Shown here piece by piece: positions 31,597 to 39,896 of a DNA stretch of 64,000 bases (positions are counted from its first letter, which is position 1; the number at the start of each line of letters is the position of its first letter). Source of the DNA: Microbacterium sp. SA39 (lineage in GTDB: Bacteria > Actinomycetota > Actinomycetes > Actinomycetales > Microbacteriaceae); the NCBI RefSeq assembly GCF_000967865.1, contig NZ_JXRU01000030.1, positions 105,786 through 169,785 of the forward strand, in the 5' to 3' direction. A program made the translations under genes and the position numbers. Under the pieces are notes generated by a model that searched no databases, was not told where the DNA came from, and saw only the letters and a list, made by a program, of their open reading frames with translations.

Positions 31597-31620
31597 GCAC
31601 TTCGACATGCTCAGTGACCA
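31597..31620. repeat. Dispersed short repeat, copy between the tRNA genes
   Basis: GCACTTCGACATGCTCAGTGA-type sequence. It matches copies near 43809, 47988 and 53361 with the shared core TTCGACnnGCTCAG. Confidence 0.55.
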
Positions 31621-31690
31621 GGAGATCGGACCGGGGTCGGAACTCCGGCGTCATCGATCATACCGGAACGTGAGGGGTGCTCCTGTCCGT

Positions 31691-31696
31691 TAGACT
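31691..31696 (+). promoter_or_regulatory. -10 box for tRNA-Pro
   Basis: TAGACT lies 31 nt before the mature tRNA-Pro 5' end. No convincing -35. Confidence 0.4.
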
Positions 31697-31726
31697 CGAT
31701 GGGGCTGAATCTGCGTGCGGATTCCC

Positions 31727-31800
31727 CGGGGCGTAGCTCAGCTTGGTAGAGCGCCCGCTTTGGGAGCGGGAGGTCGCAGGTTCAACTCCTGTCGCCCCGA
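31727..31800 (+). tRNA. tRNA-Pro (anticodon TGG)
   Basis: A 74-nt cloverleaf: acceptor CGGGGCG / CGCCCCG with discriminator A, anticodon stem CCCGC/GCGGG with loop TTTGGGA giving anticodon TGG, T-loop TTCAACT. CCA is not encoded. It lies 63 nt before tig. Confidence 0.95.
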
Positions 31801-31863
31801 CACGGCATCCTCAGGCCTGACAGCCGCGGTTCAGCGCGGAGACAACAAGGAGAACACACAAGC

Positions 31864-33387
31864 ATGGCGAACAGCACCGTCGAGAAGCTGACCCCGACCC
31901 GGGTCAAGCTCAGCATCACGGTCACCCCGGACGACCTCAAGCCGAGCATCGCTCACGCCTATGAGCACATCGCTCAGGACGTCCAGATCCCCGGCTTCCG
32001 CAAGGGCAAGGTCCCGGCTCCGATCATCGATCAGCGCATCGGTCGCGGCGCGGTCATCGAGCACGCCGTCAACGAGGGCCTCGACAAGTTCTTCCGCGAG
32101 GCGAGCGCCGAGCACAAGCTGCGCGTCGTCGGACGCCCGGCGGCCGACATCACGCAGTGGCCGAACGAGAAGGACTTCTCTGGCGACCTGCTCGTCGATG
32201 TCGAGGTCGACGTCCGTCCCGACATCGAGATCCCCTCGTACGACGGCATCACGGTCACCGTCGACGCCGTAGAGGCCGATGACGCCGCCCTCGACGCCGA
32301 GCTCGACAACATGCGTGCGCGCTTCGGCACGCTCGTCACCGTCGACCGCCCAGCCGCGAAGGGCGACTTCGTGGAGCTCGACCTCGTCGCCACGATCGAC
32401 GGCGCCGAGATCGACCGTGCCGAGGGCGTCTCCTACGAGATCGGCTCCGGCGAGCTGCTCGAGGGCATCGATGACGCCGTCGAGTCCCTCACCGCGGGTG
32501 AGGACACCACCTTCCGCTCGACTCTCGTGGGCGGCGACAACGCCGGCGCCGAAGCCGAGGTCTCCGTGACGGTCAAGGCCGTCAAGGAGCGCGAGCTTCC
32601 CGAGGCCGACGACGACTTCGCTCAGATCGCGAGCGAGTTCGACACGATCGCCGAGTTGCGCGCGAGCCTGGCCGAGCGCGTCGCTCAGCAGGGCGTCTTC
32701 ACGCAGGGCTCCGCCGCGCGCGACAAGCTCGTCGAGACGCTGCTCGAGAAGATCGACATCCCCGTGCCGCCGAAGCTCATCGAGGACGAGGTGCACACCC
32801 ACCTCGAGGGCGAGAACCGCCTCGAGGACGACGTGCACCGCGCCGAGGTCACCGAGGCGAGCGAGAAGCAGTTCCGCACGCAGGTGCTGCTCGACACGAT
32901 CGCCGAGCAGGCCGACGTGCAGGTCTCGCAGGAGGAGCTGAGCCAGTACCTCATCCAGTCCGCGTCGCAGTACGGCATGGCCCCGCAGGAGTTCGTCGAG
33001 GCACTGCAGTCCTCGAACCAGCTGCCCGCGCTCGTCGGCGAGGTCGCCCGCAACAAGGCCCTCGCGATCGCCCTCGGCAAGGTGAAGGTCGTCGACACCA
33101 ACGGCAAGCCCGTGGATCTGTCGGACTTCGTCGTGACCGATGACGAGGCTGCCGAGTCGACCGAGGCCGACGCTGCGGACGCCGAGGAGAAGCCGGCGAA
33201 GAAGGCTCCCGCCAAGCGCCGCACTGAGCCTGCCGAAGAGAAGGCTCCCGCCAAGAAGGCTCCGGCGAAGAAGGCAGACGACGCGGAGGCCGCTGAAGAG
33301 CCCGCCGCCGAGAAGCCTGCCGAGAAGAAGCCGGCCGCCAAGAAGGCTCCGGCCAAGAAGAAGGCAGCAGCCGACAAGGCCGAGTGA
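31864..33387 (+). CDS. tig: Trigger factor (ribosome-associated chaperone)
   Basis: Chaperone and peptidyl-prolyl isomerase that binds nascent chains at the exit tunnel. 507 residues. The N-terminal ribosome-binding signature is PGFRKGKVP near residues 43-51. A central FKBP-like domain (about 155-245) begins at [15 protein letters not shown], and the helical C-terminal domain runs to about 425. Residues ~430-507 form an unusual tail rich in Lys, Ala and Pro with acidic patches and repeated APAKK units, like histone H1 tails. ATG 31864 follows ACAAGGAG. Closed by a strong terminator. Confidence 0.96.
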   Translation: MANSTVEKLTPTRVKLSITVTPDDLKPSIAHAYEHIAQDVQIPGFRKGKVPAPIIDQRIGRGAVIEHAVNEGLDKFFREASAEHKLRVVGRPAADITQWPNEKDFSGDLLVDVEVDVRPDIEIPSYDGITVTVDAVEADDAALDAELDNMRARFGTLVTVDRPAAKGDFVELDLVATIDGAEIDRAEGVSYEIGSGELLEGIDDAVESLTAGEDTTFRSTLVGGDNAGAEAEVSVTVKAVKERELPEADDDFAQIASEFDTIAELRASLAERVAQQGVFTQGSAARDKLVETLLEKIDIPVPPKLIEDEVHTHLEGENRLEDDVHRAEVTEASEKQFRTQVLLDTIAEQADVQVSQEELSQYLIQSASQYGMAPQEFVEALQSSNQLPALVGEVARNKALAIALGKVKVVDTNGKPVDLSDFVVTDDEAAESTEADAADAEEKPAKKAPAKRRTEPAEEKAPAKKAPAKKADDAEAAEEPAAEKPAEKKPAAKKAPAKKKAAADKAE

Positions 33388-33404
33388 TCGGACATGATCC
33401 AGTG

Positions 33405-33438
33405 AAGAGGGCGGATGCTGCGGCATCCGCCCTCTTTT
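33405..33438 (+). terminator. Terminator after tig
   Basis: A 14-bp perfect stem AAGAGGGCGGATGC / GCATCCGCCCTCTT with a 4-nt loop (TGCG), then TT. Confidence 0.92.
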
Positions 33439-33456
33439 CGCATCGGGGGAGAGAGC

Positions 33457-33951
33457 ATGAAGAGCTGGGACGAGCGGATCGACGACGTCTGGGCGGATGC
33501 CGCGGGCGACGAGGTCGGCGACGACACGATCGCGCGGATCGACGCCCTGGCGGCGGAACGCGGGCCGGATGACGCCCGTGCAGAGTTCGAACGCGGGGGA
33601 GCGCGCGACTCGGCGGGCCGTCCCGCGGAGGCGGTCGCGCTCTACCGGCGCGCTCTCGGCCTGGGCCTGGACGACGAGCACCGCCCGCAGTGCGTGGTGC
33701 AGCTCGCGAGCTCACTTCGCAACATGGGCGAGTACGACGCCGCGCTCGAGGTTATCCGCGAGGAGCGGGAGTCGTTCCCCGACAGCCCGTATGCCGATGC
33801 GATCTCGGCTGTCCATGCGCTGGTGCTCGCCAGCGCGGGTCGCCCGGCGCACGGGCTCTCGGTGGCGCTCCTGGCGCTCGTGCCGCACCTCCCGCGCTAC
33901 CACCGGTCGATGACCGCGTATGCCCGGGAGATCGCCGAATCCGACACCTGA
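33457..33951 (+). CDS. Tetratricopeptide-repeat protein
   Basis: A 164-residue all-helical protein. Two or three TPR-like helix pairs are visible: ARDSAGRPAEAVALYRRALGLGL, LASSLRNMGEYDAALEVIREERESFPD, and a C-terminal pair. It resembles short actinobacterial TPR proteins of unknown partner. The ATG at 33457 follows GGGGGAGAG; the upstream extension overlaps the tig terminator. It starts 79 nt before clpP1, whose promoter box lies in the gap. Confidence 0.8.
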   Translation: MKSWDERIDDVWADAAGDEVGDDTIARIDALAAERGPDDARAEFERGGARDSAGRPAEAVALYRRALGLGLDDEHRPQCVVQLASSLRNMGEYDAALEVIREERESFPDSPYADAISAVHALVLASAGRPAHGLSVALLALVPHLPRYHRSMTAYAREIAESDT

Positions 33952-34030
33952 TATGCCGACGGCGAACACGGCCTGAGCGCCGCGCCGCCGCCGGTAGATT
34001 CGAAGCACGAACAAGGAAACAGGAGCTGAA

Positions 34031-34627
34031 ATGGCTGCAGAACCCCTCGTCGCGACAAGCGTCTTCGACAGGCTGCTGAAGGATCGCATCATCTGGCTCG
34101 GTTCAGAGGTGCGCGATCAGAACGCCAACGAGATCTGCGCGAAGATCCTTCTTCTCGCCGCAGAAGACTCAGAGAAGGACATCTACCTCTACATCAACTC
34201 GCCCGGTGGCTCGATCACGGCAGGCATGGCGATCTACGACACCATGCAGTTCGTGCCGAACGACATCGTCACCGTGGGCATCGGCATGGCCGCATCCATG
34301 GGCCAGCTCCTGCTCACGAGCGGAACCAAGGGCAAGCGCTACATCACGCCGAACGCGCGCGTTCTGCTGCACCAGCCTCACGGCGGGTTCGGCGGCACGT
34401 CGAGCGACATCCAGACTCAGGCGCAGCTCATCCTCTCGATGAAGAAGCGCCTCGCGGAGATCACGGCCGGGCAGACCGGCAAGTCGGTCGAGCAGATCAA
34501 CGCCGACGGTGACCGCGACCGCTGGTTCACTGCGGATGAGGCTCTCGAGTACGGCTTCGTCGACCACATCCGCGAGCACGCCAGCGATGTCACCGGCGGC
34601 GGCGGCACCGCGGACGACGCAGCGTAA
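34031..34627 (+). CDS. clpP: ATP-dependent Clp protease proteolytic subunit 1
   Basis: Serine protease subunit of the Clp machine. 198 residues with catalytic Ser89 in [11 protein letters not shown], His in HQPHGGFGG, and Asp in NADGDRDRW; the [17 protein letters not shown] strand lines the chamber. Actinobacteria carry two ClpP proteins that form a mixed tetradecamer; the second follows 20 nt downstream. AGGAG lies just before the ATG. Confidence 0.97.
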   Translation: MAAEPLVATSVFDRLLKDRIIWLGSEVRDQNANEICAKILLLAAEDSEKDIYLYINSPGGSITAGMAIYDTMQFVPNDIVTVGIGMAASMGQLLLTSGTKGKRYITPNARVLLHQPHGGFGGTSSDIQTQAQLILSMKKRLAEITAGQTGKSVEQINADGDRDRWFTADEALEYGFVDHIREHASDVTGGGGTADDAA

Positions 34628-34647
34628 TCCGGATTCGAAAGGACACC

Positions 34648-35289
34648 ATGTACACCCCCACTTTCCAATCCGCAGGCGACATGCCCTCCAGTCGCTACGT
34701 CCTCCCGCAGTTCGAGGAGCGCACGGCCTACGGCTTCAAGCGCCAGGACCCGTACAACAAGCTCTTCGAAGACCGCGTGATCTTCCTGGGCGTGCAGGTC
34801 GACGACGCGTCCGCCGACGACGTGATGGCGCAGCTGCTCGTTCTGGAGAGCCAGGACGCCGAGCGCGACATCACGATGTACATCAACTCGCCCGGTGGCT
34901 CGTTCACGGCCATGACCGCGATCTACGACACGATGCAGTACGTCGCGCCGCAGATCCAGACGGTCGTGCTGGGTCAGGCCGCATCGGCCGCGGCCGTGCT
35001 GCTCGCCGCCGGAGCCCCCGGCAAGCGTCTGGCGCTTCCGAACGCTCGCGTGCTGATCCACCAGCCCGCGATGGGCGAGGCCGGTCAGGGCCAGGCATCC
35101 GACATCGAGATCCAGGCGGCGGAGATCCTCCGCATGCGTACGTGGCTCGAGGAGACGATGGCCGCACACACGGGCAAGCCCGTGGAGCAGGTCAACCGCG
35201 ACATCGATCGTGACAACATCCTCTCGGCCGCGCAGGCGCTCGAGTACGGCATCGTCGACCAGGTGCTCACCACGCGCAAGCGCGCGTAG
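34648..35289 (+). CDS. clpP: ATP-dependent Clp protease proteolytic subunit 2
   Basis: Second ClpP, 213 residues, with a longer N terminus. Catalytic Ser113 in GQAASAAAVLL, His in HQPAMGEAGQG, and Asp in RDIDRDN. The divergence from subunit 1 around the active site fits the non-equivalent ClpP1/ClpP2 pair of actinobacteria. AAAGGA ribosome binding site before the ATG. The unfoldase clpX lies 4.6 kb downstream, beyond the deoxyribose genes. Confidence 0.97.
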   Translation: MYTPTFQSAGDMPSSRYVLPQFEERTAYGFKRQDPYNKLFEDRVIFLGVQVDDASADDVMAQLLVLESQDAERDITMYINSPGGSFTAMTAIYDTMQYVAPQIQTVVLGQAASAAAVLLAAGAPGKRLALPNARVLIHQPAMGEAGQGQASDIEIQAAEILRMRTWLEETMAAHTGKPVEQVNRDIDRDNILSAAQALEYGIVDQVLTTRKRA

Positions 35290-35300
35290 GCAGGTCGAAT

Positions 35301-35338
35301 CGAAGGGCGCTCGTCATCGCGACGGGCGCCCTTCGTCG
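35301..35338 (+). terminator. Terminator after clpP2
   Basis: A 10-bp perfect stem CGAAGGGCGC / GCGCCCTTCG (35301-35310 and 35326-35335) followed by TCGTT. Confidence 0.8.
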
Positions 35339-35369
35339 TTCCCGCAGATGTGCACGCGGCCTCCGGAGA

Positions 35370-35385
35370 TTGCTCATATGCGCAA
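35370..35385. promoter_or_regulatory. Operator-like palindrome upstream of the SorC/DeoR regulator
   Basis: TTGCTCATATGCGCAA is symmetric except for one mismatched pair around a CATATG centre. It lies 54 nt upstream of the regulator start, where an autoregulatory operator is expected. Confidence 0.55.
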
Positions 35386-35438
35386 TGCAGTGCGCGTACG
35401 CGGTTCACGGCCTACTCTGGAAGAGGAAGGAGGATGCC

Positions 35439-36374
35439 GTGGAAGACGATCTGCTGATGGTCCGTGTCGCCGAGCTGTACTACGACGAGGACAAGACTCA
35501 GGACGAGATCGGCGGACTCCTCAAGATCTCGCGATGGAAGGTCGGCCGGCTGCTGACCCAGGCACGTGAGCGCGGCATCGTCCGCATCGAGATCGTGCAC
35601 CCGCGCGCCCGTCGCCTCGGACTCGAGCGTTTGCTCGTCGAGCGCTTCGGACTCTCGGATGCCGTCGTGGTCCCGGCCCCGGAGGGCGACGACGGAACTC
35701 TCGAGCGCGTCGCGCAGGCCGCCGCCGACTTCCTGGCCGCGCTCAGGCCGGCCCCGCGCACGCTCGCCGTCAGCTGGGGTCGCACACTCCGCGCGGTCGC
35801 CGAGGCGCTTCCGGACGGATGGGCCCAGGGCGTCACGGTCGTGCAGCTCAACGGCGGTGTCAGCCTGAATCGTCGCTCCGGCGGTGCCGCAGGTCTCGCT
35901 GTCACCATCGCGCAACGGGCGTCGGGGCATGTGTCGCTGCTTCCGAGCCCCGCGATCTTGGAGCGCGTCGAGACGAAGCGCGCGATCGAGGCCGATCGCA
36001 CCGTCGCGGCCGTCCTCGAAGAGGCCGCCGAAGCGCAGGCCTTCCTCTTCACGGCGGGACCCTGCGACGCGACATCCGCCCACGTCGAGAACGGATACCT
36101 CAGCGCTGAGGACGTGGAAGAACTCGCGCGGAGAGGCGCGGTCGGCGACGTTCTCGGACGATACGTCGACGCCGAGGGCAACATCGTCGACGCGCAACTC
36201 GACGCCCGGACGGTGGGCGTCTCGCTCGACCGTCTGCGCGGAGCGAAGCGCGCGATCTTCGTCACGGCAGGCCCTGCCAAGCACGACATCGCGCGTACAG
36301 TCGTGACCAGCGGCCTGTGCGGCGTTCTGGTGACCGATGAGACCACAGCACGAGCATTGTTGGAGGAACTGTGA
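35439..36374 (+). CDS. SorC/DeoR-type sugar-binding transcriptional regulator
   Basis: A 311-residue regulator. The N-terminal helix-turn-helix is YYDEDKTQDEIGGLLKISRWKVGRLLTQARERGIVRIEI, followed by a SorC-type sugar-phosphate-binding domain (VSWGRTLRAV, VQLNGGVSLNRRS, LFTAGPC, GDVLGRYVD, VFVTAGPAKHDI-like end). The GTG at 35439 sits 5 nt after AGGAGG at 35428-35433; the open frame extends to an ATG at 35370, but that codon lies inside the palindrome. The stop overlaps deoC (GTGA), so it probably controls deoC and the dehydrogenases in response to a deoxyribose-derived phosphate; the effector is inferred. Confidence 0.9.
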   Translation: MEDDLLMVRVAELYYDEDKTQDEIGGLLKISRWKVGRLLTQARERGIVRIEIVHPRARRLGLERLLVERFGLSDAVVVPAPEGDDGTLERVAQAAADFLAALRPAPRTLAVSWGRTLRAVAEALPDGWAQGVTVVQLNGGVSLNRRSGGAAGLAVTIAQRASGHVSLLPSPAILERVETKRAIEADRTVAAVLEEAAEAQAFLFTAGPCDATSAHVENGYLSAEDVEELARRGAVGDVLGRYVDAEGNIVDAQLDARTVGVSLDRLRGAKRAIFVTAGPAKHDIARTVVTSGLCGVLVTDETTARALLEEL

Positions 36375-37372
36375 CGACCAAAGAACTCAGCCGCAGGACG
36401 GCGGTGGACGTTCTCGGCGGTGAGCCGGACGACGCCACGCTCCGACGCTTCCTGCACGGCCTTCCCGGCGTCGATGCCGTGGGGCTCGAGCAGCGCGCCG
36501 CCGGTCTCGGCACCCGCTCGATCAAGACCACATCGAAGGCCTGGGCGCTCGACACGATCATCAAGCTGATCGACCTCACGACGCTCGAGGGCGCGGACAC
36601 CCCCGGCAAGGTGCGCTCGCTCGTCGCGAAGGCGAAGAACCCTGATGCCGCCGACCCGTCGACCCCTCGGGTCGCCGCTGTCTGCGTGTACGGCGACATG
36701 GTCGGCGACGCCGTCACCGCTCTCGGCTCGCTGCACGGCGACCCCGACGAAGGCCTGATCTCGGTCGCGGCGGTGGCCACGGCATTCCCGAGCGGTCGCT
36801 CGTCACTCGCGATCAAGCTCGCCGACACCGCCGAGGCCGTCGCCGCCGGTGCCGACGAGATCGACATGGTGATCGACCGCGGGGCGTTCCTCTCCGGGCG
36901 CTACGGACTCGTCTTCGATCAGATCGCCCAGGTGAAGGAGGCCTGCCGTCGCGAAGACGGCACGTACGCCTCTCTCAAGGTGATCCTCGAGACCGGGGAG
37001 CTCAACACCTACGACAACATCAAGCGGGCGTCCTGGCTCGGCATCCTCGCGGGTGGGGACTTCATCAAGACGTCGACCGGCAAGGTCCAGCCTGCAGCCA
37101 CGTTGCCGACCACGCTCCTCATGCTCGAGACCGTCCGCGACTGGTATCGCGGCACGGGCGAGAAGATCGGCGTGAAGCCCGCCGGCGGCATCCGCGCGTC
37201 GAAGGATGCCGTCAAGTACCTCGTCACCGTCGCCGAGACCGTGGGCGAGGAGTGGCTGCAGCCGCACCTGTTCCGCTTCGGCGCGTCGAGCCTTCTGAAC
37301 GACGTGCTGCTGCAGCGTCAGAAGCTCAGCTCCGGCCACTACTCCGGCCCCGACTACGTCACGATCGACTAG
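36371..37372 (+). CDS. deoC: Deoxyribose-phosphate aldolase
   Basis: Splits 2-deoxyribose-5-phosphate into glyceraldehyde-3-phosphate and acetaldehyde. 333 residues, the long form with an N-terminal extension of ~60 residues, like eukaryotic-type DERA. Motifs: AVCVYGDMV near residue 100, ADEIDMVIDRG, the Schiff-base Lys in GGDFIKTSTGK, and the second active Lys in VKPAGGIR. GTG start overlaps the regulator stop by 4 bp. The aldehyde dehydrogenase 8 nt downstream could oxidise the acetaldehyde released. Confidence 0.95.
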   Translation: MTTKELSRRTAVDVLGGEPDDATLRRFLHGLPGVDAVGLEQRAAGLGTRSIKTTSKAWALDTIIKLIDLTTLEGADTPGKVRSLVAKAKNPDAADPSTPRVAAVCVYGDMVGDAVTALGSLHGDPDEGLISVAAVATAFPSGRSSLAIKLADTAEAVAAGADEIDMVIDRGAFLSGRYGLVFDQIAQVKEACRREDGTYASLKVILETGELNTYDNIKRASWLGILAGGDFIKTSTGKVQPAATLPTTLLMLETVRDWYRGTGEKIGVKPAGGIRASKDAVKYLVTVAETVGEEWLQPHLFRFGASSLLNDVLLQRQKLSSGHYSGPDYVTID

Positions 37373-37380
37373 GGATTCAC

Positions 37381-38823
37381 ATGTCATTTCTGGAATACGC
37401 TCCCGCCCCGGAGTCGAAGGCGGTCCTCAACCTGAAGGACAGCTACGGGCTGTTCATCGACGGCGAGTTCGTCGACGGCTCCGGCGCGAGCTTCAGCACG
37501 ATCTCGCCGGCCGACGAGTCGCGCATCGCGGAGATCGCCACCGCGAACGACGACGACATCGACCGGGCGGTCGCCGCGGCGCGTCGCGCCTACGACAAGA
37601 CCTGGTCGCGGATGAGCGGCCGTGATCGCGGCAAGTACCTCTTCCGCATCGCCCGCCTGGTGCAGGAGCGCGCTCGTGAGCTCGCTGTCGCCGAGAGCCT
37701 CGACAACGGCAAGCCGATCAAGGAGAGCCGTGACGTCGACGTGCCGCTCGTCGCGTCGTGGTTCTTCTACTACGCCGGCTGGGCCGACAAGCTCGACTAC
37801 GCCGGGCTCGGCGCGAACCCCCGCGCACTCGGGGTCGCCGCGCAGGTCATCCCGTGGAACTTCCCGCTGCTGATGCTCGCCTGGAAGCTCGCTCCGGCTC
37901 TCGCCGCGGGGAACACCGTCGTGCTGAAGCCGGCCGAGACCACGCCGCTCACTGCGCTGATCTTCGCCGAGATCCTGCAGCAGGCCGACCTGCCCGCGGG
38001 TGTCGTGAACATCGTGACGGGCGCCGGTGCGACCGGTGCCACGCTCGTCCGCCACCCCCACGTCGACAAGGTGGCCTTCACCGGTTCGACCGGCGTCGGC
38101 CGCGACATCGCGAAGGCTGTCGCCGGCACGAAGAAGAAGCTCACGCTCGAGCTCGGCGGCAAGGCGGCCAACATCGTCTTCGACGACGCGCCCATCGATC
38201 AGGCGGTCGAAGGCATCGTGAACGGCATCTTCTTCAACCAGGGACACGTGTGCTGTGCGGGCAGCCGTCTGCTGGTGCAGGAGTCGATCCACGACGAGGT
38301 CATCGACCGGCTCAAGAACCGCCTGTCGACCCTGCGCCTCGGCGACCCGCTCGACAAGAACACCGACATCGGCGCCATCAACTCCGCTGCCCAGCTGGCC
38401 CGCATCCGCGAGCTCAGCGACATCGGCGAGGCCGAGGGCGCCGAGCGCTGGACCGCCGACTGCGTGATCCCGGAGAAGGGCTTCTGGTTCGCGCCGACGA
38501 TCTTCACGGGTGTCGAGGCGTCGCACCGCATCGCGAGGGACGAGGTGTTCGGGCCCGTACTGTCGGTGCTCACGTTCCGCACCCCGGCCGAGGCGATCGC
38601 CAAGGCGAACAACACTCCCTACGGCCTCTCGGCCGGCATCTGGTCCGACAAGGGCTCGCGCATCCTCGCGGTAGCTGATCGCCTGCGTGCCGGCGTGATC
38701 TGGGCCAACACGTTCAACCGTTTCGACCCGTCGAGCCCGTTCGGCGGCTACAAGGAGTCCGGATACGGCCGCGAGGGCGGACGCCAGGGTCTTACCGCCT
38801 ACCTCAAGGGAGCCGCAGCATGA
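37381..38823 (+). CDS. Aldehyde dehydrogenase family protein
   Basis: NAD(P)-dependent aldehyde oxidation; in this operon probably acetaldehyde from deoC. 480 residues. Cofactor segment PWNFPLLMLAWKLAPALAAGNTVVLKPAE, the GSTGVGRDI loop, catalytic Glu257 in LELGGKAAN and nucleophile Cys291 in GHVCCAGSR, and the C-terminal PFGGYKESGYGREGG. The upstream in-frame extension lies within deoC and is rejected; ATG 37381 starts MSFLEYAPAPESK. It ends at a short repeat that separates it from the second dehydrogenase gene. Confidence 0.93.
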   Translation: MSFLEYAPAPESKAVLNLKDSYGLFIDGEFVDGSGASFSTISPADESRIAEIATANDDDIDRAVAAARRAYDKTWSRMSGRDRGKYLFRIARLVQERARELAVAESLDNGKPIKESRDVDVPLVASWFFYYAGWADKLDYAGLGANPRALGVAAQVIPWNFPLLMLAWKLAPALAAGNTVVLKPAETTPLTALIFAEILQQADLPAGVVNIVTGAGATGATLVRHPHVDKVAFTGSTGVGRDIAKAVAGTKKKLTLELGGKAANIVFDDAPIDQAVEGIVNGIFFNQGHVCCAGSRLLVQESIHDEVIDRLKNRLSTLRLGDPLDKNTDIGAINSAAQLARIRELSDIGEAEGAERWTADCVIPEKGFWFAPTIFTGVEASHRIARDEVFGPVLSVLTFRTPAEAIAKANNTPYGLSAGIWSDKGSRILAVADRLRAGVIWANTFNRFDPSSPFGGYKESGYGREGGRQGLTAYLKGAAA

Positions 38824-38828
38824 GCCTC

Positions 38829-38862
38829 TCGGTCGTTGAGCGAGCGAAGCGAGACGAAACGC
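38829..38862. repeat. Dispersed short repeat, copy between the two aldehyde dehydrogenase genes
   Basis: TCGGTCGTTGAGCGAGCG followed by AAGCGAGACGAAACGC. It is nearly identical to the copy inside ileS at 55567-55600, and its first half matches the copy at 47972. Confidence 0.75.
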
Positions 38863-38887
38863 TTTCCCGCAAGAAGGAGATCTCCGC

Positions 38888-39739
38888 ATGAGCAAGCGAC
38901 TGACCGTTCCGAAGACGTACAAGCTCGCGATCGGCGGGGCCTTCCCGCGGAGCGAATCCGGACGCACCTACGAGGTGCTGTCGCCGAAGGGGGCCTTCCT
39001 GGCGAACGCCGCACAGGGCTCCCGCAAGGACGCCCGCGACGCCGTTGTCGCGGCGCGCGCCGCGGTGAAGGGCTGGGCGGGAGCGACCGCCTACAACCGA
39101 GGGCAGGTGCTGTACCGCGTGGCCGAGGTTCTCGAGGGCCGACGTGCACAGTTCATCGATGAGATCGTCGCGCAGGAGGGCGGATCTTCGTCGGCTGCTG
39201 CCGCGCAGGTCGACGAAGCGATCGACCTCTGGGTCTGGTACGCGGGTTGGTGCGACAAGTACGCGCAGGTCGCGGGCAACGCCAACCCCGTCTCGGGTCC
39301 GTACTTCAACATCTCGGTCCCAGAGCCGACCGGCGTGGTCGCCATCGTTGCCCCGCAGGACTCGGCTTTGCTCGGGCTCGTGTCGGTCGTCGCGCCCGCC
39401 CTGGTCGCCGGCAACGCCGTCGTCGTGATCGCGAGCGAACAGCATCCGCTTTCTGCCATCAGCCTCGCCGAGGTGCTCGCGACGAGCGACGTGCCCGGGG
39501 GAGTCGTCAACGTGCTCACCGGCTCGCCCGCCGAGATCGCTCCGTGGCTCGCCTCGCACCAGGACGTGAACGCGCTCGACCTCGCCGGCGCCGGTGACCT
39601 GGACTGGGTCGACATGCAGATCGCCGCAGCCGAGACGCTCAAGCGCGTACTCGCTCCCGGAGAGGTCGTCGCCTCTCCGGAGCGCATCGGCGCCTTCACC
39701 GAGGTGAAGACGGTCTGGCACACGAAGAGTCTCGTTTGA
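38888..39739 (+). CDS. Half-length aldehyde dehydrogenase homologue lacking the catalytic region
   Basis: A 283-residue protein with clear similarity to the first half of aldehyde dehydrogenases: an N-terminal [55 protein letters not shown] and [11 protein letters not shown]. The LELGG Glu and the Cys loop are both missing; after residue ~235 the sequence does not follow the family. There is no frameshift or internal stop, and AAGGAG precedes the ATG, so it looks like a real short gene. It is the last gene of the deoxyribose block. It may be a non-catalytic partner of the full dehydrogenase; that is inference. Confidence 0.8.
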   Translation: MSKRLTVPKTYKLAIGGAFPRSESGRTYEVLSPKGAFLANAAQGSRKDARDAVVAARAAVKGWAGATAYNRGQVLYRVAEVLEGRRAQFIDEIVAQEGGSSSAAAAQVDEAIDLWVWYAGWCDKYAQVAGNANPVSGPYFNISVPEPTGVVAIVAPQDSALLGLVSVVAPALVAGNAVVVIASEQHPLSAISLAEVLATSDVPGGVVNVLTGSPAEIAPWLASHQDVNALDLAGAGDLDWVDMQIAAAETLKRVLAPGEVVASPERIGAFTEVKTVWHTKSLV

Positions 39740-39751
39740 TCTGAGACCAGC

Positions 39752-39789
39752 AGAGGCCCGGCCCGCAGGCGACTGCGGACCGGGCCTCT
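39752..39789 (+). terminator. Terminator after the deoxyribose operon
   Basis: Outer stem AGAGGCCCGG / CCGGGCCTCT (39752-39761 and 39780-39789), with inner pairs CCGCA/TGCGG. Confidence 0.88.
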
Positions 39790-39852
39790 CGCCGTTCGTG
39801 GCTGTGTCTGAACCGGTACGCGCCAATGCGGCCCTGTGTCGTACGCAGAGGT

Positions 39853-39858
39853 TAGGCT
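39853..39858 (+). promoter_or_regulatory. -10 box for clpX
   Basis: TAGGCT lies 38 nt before the clpX ATG. A strong AGGAGG ribosome binding site at 39885-39890 shows that this gene has a leader. Confidence 0.45.
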
Positions 39859-39896
39859 CGAAGGACGATCTCTGGATCCCCCCTAGGAGGACGCGC

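Noticed and set aside
33180..33384. Repeated AAGAAGGCTCC-like units at the end of tig as a DNA tandem repeat element
   Set aside because: They are codons of the Lys/Ala/Pro protein tail, in frame and irregular, not a mobile or CRISPR-type repeat.
35370..35438. ATG at 35370 as the start of the SorC/DeoR regulator
   Set aside because: It lies in the palindromic operator and lacks a ribosome binding site. GTG 35439 has AGGAGG at ideal spacing.
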